From UBA685 sp049890215 (GTDB lineage: Bacteria > Pseudomonadota > Alphaproteobacteria > Puniceispirillales > Puniceispirillaceae): a stretch of 10,191 bases of DNA. The position numbers were made by a program, and so were the translations under genes. The DNA lies in NCBI GenBank assembly GCA_049890215.1, contig JBMHBX010000037.1:1-10191 (forward strand), in the 5' to 3' direction. The notes beneath the pieces were generated by a model. It was not told the origin of the DNA. It saw nothing but the letters and a program-made list of their open reading frames with translations, and searched no databases. Below are positions 6,429-10,191 of this stretch, in pieces (position 1 is the stretch's first letter; every line of letters starts with the position of its first letter).

Positions 6429-7982
6429 TTACTGCCGCTTTTGCAAGAAGCGGTCAAGGGCAATCGCCAATCCTGCCATGATAAGAATCAGTGATAAGGC
6501 AGGCAGATGACCGTATCTGGCAAAAAAAGTAGGCGCCATGGCAGGAGGCAGTGTTGTATCAATCACGCCGCTTGTGCCAAGAGGCAGGGTGCTTATCATC
6601 GTGCCATTTGCGGCGATAACAGCAGATATGCCGGTATTGGCAACACGCAACACAGGCAGGCCATAGCTGATGGCTGTCATTTGTGTTTGGGCCAGATGCT
6701 GATAAGGGCCGGCGGTATGACCAAACCAGCCATCATTGGTCAGATTCACAATGACATCAGGGCGCGTGGTCGCATGACCTGTCAGCCACGGAAAGATAGC
6801 CTCATAACATATTAAAGGCAGAATCAGGCCAACATCAGGCACCTGCAAGGGCGTCACAGACGGCCCTTTGGTAAAATCAGTCGGGCCGGCAATGGCATCA
6901 ATAAATGGGATAAAGCGCCATGGTACATATTCCCCAAAAGGCACCAAATGCGTTTTATCATAAAAGTGATGGGTTTTATCTCTGGCAATAAGAAGGGCTG
7001 CGTTTCGCAACTGGTTGTCTGTCTCATAGCGAATTGTGCCAAGAAGAAGCTGGCCCTGCCCGCCCTTTTTTTGATGGGTTTGTGCGACTTTATCAGCCAG
7101 CGTGTCTATGACAGGGCGCCCGGGACCGTAAAGACCTGCAAAAGCCGCCTCAGGCCAGATCACAAGATCTGCTGCTTTGGCAAAGGGCTGATTTGATAAT
7201 AAGACCATCTGTGCCAAATGGGCGGTGCGTTTGTCATACTCCCATTTTTCAGCTTGCGCGATGGCAGGCTGTACCAGACGAATCACAGGGCCGTCTTTGT
7301 CATTTATAGCGATATCAGGCTGATAATGAGACAATGCCAATGCGCCCAAAACAGACAAGGATATCACCAGAATAAAGCTGATTATACGTCGCCCTTTGGA
7401 TGAGAGCATCAGCCATAAAGGCACTATGCCGGCAGCGATAAATGCCAGAAAATTGAGGCCTGTCTGGCCGATATAAGAGGCAAGTGAGGCAAAAGGTAGC
7501 CATGATAAAAATATCAGACCCGGCGCATTCCACGGAAAGCCTGTTGCCACAAATTCACGTGCCCATTCACCTGCCCCAAGACATGCCATCATCATGATAA
7601 GACGCGCCAGAGGGCGGCGCACCATCTGATAGCCAACAAGCCCGCTTATCACCCAGAAAGCCGCAACAAGTATGGGAATGCCCAAAAAGCTGAATGGTAT
7701 TAAAAACCAATAATCTGCCGTGCCGACCAGCAAAGAATGGCTGATCCAATAAAGGGAAATTACAAACCATCCATAAGCGCCAAGGCCAAGATGTCTGGCG
7801 GCAATGCGCCAGTTTGGTGCCAACGCCGCCTGATAGAGCACCACACCAAATAATAAAAAGGCAGGGGTGATAAAAGCAGGTGGCAAAGACAGGCTTGCCA
7901 AAGCGCCGCTCAGGAAACTGGCAGGATAGGCATAGCGATTACCCTGCTGCCACATCATCAGCCGCTGCGTGAAAGAGGCCAT
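6429..7982 (-). CDS. lnt: Apolipoprotein N-acyltransferase
   Basis: Lnt adds the third acyl chain to the N-terminal cysteine of lipoproteins at the outer face of the inner membrane, the last step after Lgt and LspA. The 517-residue protein has about six hydrophobic segments in residues 20-215 (for example ITPAFLLFGVVLYQAAL and YWFLIPFSFLGIPILVAAF), a nitrilase-type domain at about 232-480, and a last membrane helix near 493-510. By motif the catalytic triad is E278 (VIWPEAAF), K343 (FYDKTHLVPFGEY) and C392 (LICYEAIFP), with E350 of PFGE also present, so the enzyme looks intact. The ATG is five bases after the corC stop, so translation is probably coupled, and metK begins 28 bases after lnt ends. 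Length matches the family. Confidence 0.97.
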   Translation of the reverse strand: MASFTQRLMMWQQGNRYAYPASFLSGALASLSLPPAFITPAFLLFGVVLYQAALAPNWRIAARHLGLGAYGWFVISLYWISHSLLVGTADYWFLIPFSFLGIPILVAAFWVISGLVGYQMVRRPLARLIMMMACLGAGEWAREFVATGFPWNAPGLIFLSWLPFASLASYIGQTGLNFLAFIAAGIVPLWLMLSSKGRRIISFILVISLSVLGALALSHYQPDIAINDKDGPVIRLVQPAIAQAEKWEYDKRTAHLAQMVLLSNQPFAKAADLVIWPEAAFAGLYGPGRPVIDTLADKVAQTHQKKGGQGQLLLGTIRYETDNQLRNAALLIARDKTHHFYDKTHLVPFGEYVPWRFIPFIDAIAGPTDFTKGPSVTPLQVPDVGLILPLICYEAIFPWLTGHATTRPDVIVNLTNDGWFGHTAGPYQHLAQTQMTAISYGLPVLRVANTGISAVIAANGTMISTLPLGTSGVIDTTLPPAMAPTFFARYGHLPALSLILIMAGLAIALDRFLQKRQ

Positions 7983-7987
7983 CGGTC

Positions 7988-8869
7988 TTATCCCGGCGCT
8001 TTGTCAATTTCTTGTGATGAGACACCGCCATTAAAAGAGGTCAGCCCGCAAATACGCACCTTTTTTATCTGGCGCGGATCTGCCTCTATAACTTCAAATT
8101 CAATACCAGTTGGGTGGGTGATAACCTCACCCCTGCTAGGCACCTGCCCTGCGATAGATAAGACAAGACCGCCAACTGTTTCAATTTCATCTTCATCATC
8201 TTCATCAAGCAACGGGCCTGTCAGAATCTCTAATGCGCCAATCTCAAGACGTGCTTCGGCAATGGCGGTGCCATCATCAAAAACCTGGAATTGCGGCAAG
8301 GTGGTCTGATCATGTTCATCTTCGATCTCACCCACAATCTCTTCGACCAGATCTTCAATGGTGATAAGCCCGTCCACACCGCCAAATTCATCAACCACAA
8401 GCGCCAAATGTTGCCGTTTAAGCCGCATTTCATGAAGCAAATCAAGAAGCCTGATAGAAGGAGAGACAAATAAGACAGGACGCAGTAAAGGCGTCAAATC
8501 ATAGGCCTTGTCAGCCTGAAATTCACCAGTGGCAGTGCGCGCCATCAGATCTTTGAGATGCAAAAAGCCAACAATCTTATCCATTGAGCCCTGAAAAGCT
8601 GGCACACGGCTATGTTGTGAGCTGACAATTTTCTGGAAATTTTCATGCGCTGGAACAGACAGATCAACTGCCTTGATATCAGCGCGCGGCACCATCACAT
8701 CTTCTGCTGTGATGTCACGCAATCCAAGCATATTCTGGAGCAAGGCACTTTCATGATTATCAAAAGCAACAGTCTGTTTGATTGAGGTTTCAATCAGATC
8801 AGTCAGCTCTTCTCTGTCTGAGACTGACCTGTTCATGAAGGGAAATAATTTTGATAGCTGCTGAAACAT
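7988..8869 (-). CDS. corC: CorC/HlyC-type CBS-domain protein (Mg/Co efflux or haemolysin family)
   Basis: The 293-residue protein is a soluble CorC-type CBS protein. It has two CBS motifs (about 55-110, ITAEDVMVPRADIKAV onward, and about 130-182, HLALVVDEFGGVDGLITIEDLVEEIVGEI), then a CorC_HlyC transporter-associated domain (about 195-275). An acidic run DEDDEDEIETVGG at 222-234 starts the second half of that last domain. It lacks the membrane DUF21/CNNM domain of larger relatives, so it belongs to the short cytoplasmic type; CBS pairs of this family bind adenine nucleotides. E. coli CorC is linked to Mg/Co efflux and the ybeY-corC-lnt order also occurs there, but the function in this lineage is inferred. 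Its ATG directly follows the ybeY stop (TAGATG), and AAGGTGAG lies about 9 bases upstream inside ybeY, pointing to translational coupling. Confidence 0.94.
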   Translation of the reverse strand: MFQQLSKLFPFMNRSVSDREELTDLIETSIKQTVAFDNHESALLQNMLGLRDITAEDVMVPRADIKAVDLSVPAHENFQKIVSSQHSRVPAFQGSMDKIVGFLHLKDLMARTATGEFQADKAYDLTPLLRPVLFVSPSIRLLDLLHEMRLKRQHLALVVDEFGGVDGLITIEDLVEEIVGEIEDEHDQTTLPQFQVFDDGTAIAEARLEIGALEILTGPLLDEDDEDEIETVGGLVLSIAGQVPSRGEVITHPTGIEFEVIEADPRQIKKVRICGLTSFNGGVSSQEIDKAPG

Positions 8870-9520
8870 CTAGATAAGCTCACCTTGATAGGGGTTTTCA
8901 ACACCAATGACGGCAAGGGCAGCGATTTCGAGCGCTTCCATCTCTTCAGCATCTTCAGCTGTTTCATGATCATAGCCAATCAAATGCAACAGGCCATGAA
9001 TGATCAGATGGCGCATATGGGCCGCAATACAAATATTCATATCTTGTGCTTCGCGTGCCATGGTCTCAAACCCAAAGGCCAAATCGCCAAGGCGCAAAGC
9101 CTGAGGGGCGGCGCTGTCATCAGCCTTATCATTATCAGACGGGAAGTCATTATCAGACGTAAGATCATCATCATAAAACAAGCTGTCATCGGGAAATGAT
9201 AACACATTTGTCGGCTTGTCTTTTTGCCTGAATTGCGCATTCAGCGCTGTCATCTCAGCATCATCTGTCCATCGGAGATTTGCGGTAAAATAATCGGCGG
9301 ATATAAGCTCTGTGATGAAGATCACCATTTGGTGAAGATCTTGTTGCAATGCCTCATCAATATGAGCGGACCATCTGTCATCAGCGATGATCATATCAAG
9401 ATATGTGTGTGCGTTAAAGTGCCAGCTTTTGATCTGATCCGGACTGTCAGGTTCAGATGACTGATCATGATTTTCCTGATCATGTGCACTGTGAGACATG
9501 GTCTTTGTTTGGTTGTGCAT
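8870..9520 (-). CDS. ybeY: Endoribonuclease YbeY (16S rRNA 3' maturation, ribosome quality control)
   Basis: YbeY is a single-strand-specific, metal-dependent endoribonuclease involved in 16S rRNA 3' end maturation and 70S quality control. The metal site H-x3-H-x5-H is intact as H175, H179 and H185 in HGLLHLIGYDH, and the RNA-binding/fold signature FRQKDKPTNVLSFP is at 97-110. At 216 residues it is clearly longer than the usual 150-175. The extra length is a polar N-terminal arm (about 1-35, rich in His, Asp, Glu, Ser, Gln) and an acidic insertion between LSFP and LGDLAFG (about 111-143), which holds two copies of SDND. The start is not firmly fixed: neither ATG 9520 nor ATG 9499 has a clear ribosome-binding site, but the frame is open and the DDRW motif at 47-50, seen in alphaproteobacterial homologues, lies well inside. 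It follows phoH after 100 bases and abuts corC. Confidence 0.95.
   Translation of the reverse strand: MHNQTKTMSHSAHDQENHDQSSEPDSPDQIKSWHFNAHTYLDMIIADDRWSAHIDEALQQDLHQMVIFITELISADYFTANLRWTDDAEMTALNAQFRQKDKPTNVLSFPDDSLFYDDDLTSDNDFPSDNDKADDSAAPQALRLGDLAFGFETMAREAQDMNICIAAHMRHLIIHGLLHLIGYDHETAEDAEEMEALEIAALAVIGVENPYQGELI
9129..9159 (-). repeat. In-frame direct repeat inside ybeY
   Basis: The 13-base sequence tcattatcagacg (plus strand) occurs at 9129-9141 and again at 9147-9159, a period of 18 bases or six codons. It encodes two SDND units (SDNDFP, SDNDKA) in the acidic insertion of YbeY. It looks like a recent small tandem duplication in a surface loop; a few codons on either side (for example DDDLTS) are similar in composition but not exact copies. 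Confidence 0.7.
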
Positions 9521-9552
9521 TAATTTGTATGATACCTGTTACCAAAGGGCGA

Positions 9553-9572
9553 TTTCATGCCATAGTATGAAA
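9553..9572. promoter_or_regulatory. Nested inverted repeat in the phoH-ybeY gap
   Basis: TTTCAT and ATGAAA flank an 8-base centre, and a second perfect 9-base palindrome, CATAGTATG, overlaps the right part (9561-9569). Both overlap the -10 of the promoter candidate at 9564-9593. The symmetry could mark an operator for a dimeric regulator or a small RNA hairpin. No regulator can be named from the sequence, and AT-rich repeats of this size occur by chance. Confidence 0.22.
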
Positions 9573-9593
9573 GCGATAGCTGTGTTTTGTCTA
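9564..9593 (-). promoter_or_regulatory. Weak sigma-70 promoter candidate upstream of ybeY
   Basis: The minus strand has TAGACA (9593-9588, five of six matches to TTGACA), an 18-base spacer and CATACT (9569-9564, four of six to TATAAT), about 43 bases before the ybeY ATG. It could supply a separate transcript for ybeY-corC-lnt-metK-trmB. The rest of the 100-base gap (9521-9620) shows no convincing terminator after phoH, so readthrough from phoH is also likely. Confidence 0.3.
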
Positions 9594-9620
9594 GCGTAAA
9601 ATGAGGCAGATAAAAGGACC

Positions 9621-10191
9621 TTATTTTTTTGTCTCATAAGCTTTCAGAATACGGGCAACGACCGGATGGCGCACGACATCTTCGCCTGTTAATTCGCTTA
9701 TGCCTATGCCTTTGACGCCGCGCAGCCTGCCAACGGCATCTGCCAGACCTGATTGTTGGCCAGTGGGTAAGTCTACTTGTGACATATCACCTGTGACAAC
9801 CATCCGGGAATCCTGTCCAAGACGGGTAAGCACCATCTTCATCTGAACAGCTGTGGTATTTTGCGCTTCATCAATGATCACAAAAGCATTTGATAAGGTG
9901 CGCCCTCTCATAAAGGCAAGAGGCGCGATTTCAATTTCACCTGAGGCAAGCATTTTATCAACCTTATCAGATGGCATCATATCATAGAGCGCATCATATA
10001 AAGGGCGCAGATAGGGGTCGACTTTTTCTTTCATATCACCTGGTAAAAACCCAAGACGCTCACCTGCTTCGACCGCAGGACGAGATAAGACAATGCGCTC
10101 TACAAGACGCTTTTTCAGCGCATCAACCGCCATCGCAACGGCCATATAGGTTTTGCCTGTGCCGGCAGGGCCAAGGCCAAAGACAACCTCA
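9621..10191 (-). CDS. phoH: PhoH-family ATPase, C-terminal part (5' end beyond window)
   Basis: A cytoplasmic P-loop protein of the PhoH/YbeZ family, commonly encoded next to ybeY and thought to work with it in RNA metabolism; its exact activity is not settled. The visible 190 or so codons start inside the domain: Walker A GPAGTGKT is at 10149-10172, followed by YMAVAMAVDAL. Further on are SRPAVEAGERLGFLPGD, PLYDALYDMM, the Walker B AFVIIDEAQNTT (the Asp codon lies near 9872) and VVTGDMSQVDLP, all standard. The protein ends HPVVARILKAYETKK, the usual family C-terminus, so only the N-terminal part is missing. The reading frame runs off the right edge with no start in view; an internal ATG at 10145 follows Walker A and is not the true start. 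ybeY follows after a 100-base gap. Confidence 0.97.
   Translation of the reverse strand, partial: EVVFGLGPAGTGKTYMAVAMAVDALKKRLVERIVLSRPAVEAGERLGFLPGDMKEKVDPYLRPLYDALYDMMPSDKVDKMLASGEIEIAPLAFMRGRTLSNAFVIIDEAQNTTAVQMKMVLTRLGQDSRMVVTGDMSQVDLPTGQQSGLADAVGRLRGVKGIGISELTGEDVVRHPVVARILKAYETKK

Noticed and set aside
6401..6463. Longer metK start at ATG 6463
   Set aside because: It overlaps the lnt 3' end and adds residues foreign to the family; the 6400 start has a strong ribosome-binding site and the conserved N-terminus.
8183..8212. tcatct-like short repeat in corC resembling a microsatellite
   Set aside because: It encodes the acidic DEDDEDE run normally found at this point in CorC proteins; composition explains it.
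9610..9632. Possible terminator after phoH around AAGGTCCTTTTAT
   Set aside because: The self-complementary core leaves no proper loop, and the T-run is only four bases; not a convincing intrinsic terminator.
1..10191. Hidden novel system, mobile element or CRISPR
   Set aside because: All ten genes are recognised core genes in a conserved order, no long direct repeats or terminal inverted repeats are seen, and gaps total only about 600 bases.

Overview
The window is a compact block of ten housekeeping genes, all read from the minus strand, in the order phoH (start cut off by the right edge), ybeY, corC, lnt, metK, trmB, rimP, nusA, ylxR, infB (end cut off by the left edge). This order, the alphaproteobacterial type of NusA (two C-terminal acidic/helical repeats), YlxR joined to an L7Ae-like domain, and the long IF-2 N-terminus point to an alphaproteobacterium. 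By eye the G+C is in the mid-to-upper 40s percent, low for the class; a marine SAR116-like lineage is possible, but that is an impression and not shown by the window.

Right-hand part (about 4494-10191): phoH, ybeY, corC, lnt, metK and trmB. ybeY-corC-lnt are packed with gaps of 0 and 5 bases, metK follows lnt after 28 bases and trmB follows metK closely, so these probably share transcripts. The themes are RNA processing (PhoH, YbeY), the membrane (CorC, Lnt), and SAM supply and use (MetK makes SAM, TrmB uses it to methylate tRNA). A 100-base gap between phoH and ybeY holds a weak promoter candidate.

Middle boundary (4315-4493): a 179-base gap between trmB and rimP holds a strong intrinsic terminator. 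A plausible promoter lies upstream of it, and a second stem encloses the terminator hairpin. This is the most interesting non-coding piece: it can be read as the end of the upstream operon or as an attenuator leader for the rimP-nusA-infB operon.

Left-hand part (1-4314): rimP, nusA, ylxR and infB, the classic operon linking 30S maturation, transcription elongation/termination and translation initiation. The gaps of 67, 65 and 130 bases are longer than those between the upstream genes, and two of them contain inverted repeats able to form RNA hairpins.

No mobile element, CRISPR array, tRNA or rRNA gene, toxin-antitoxin pair or defence gene is visible. I see no novel multi-gene system. The second-look items are the rimP leader, an unusual TrmB motif, an enlarged acidic YbeY, and the hairpins before nusA and infB.
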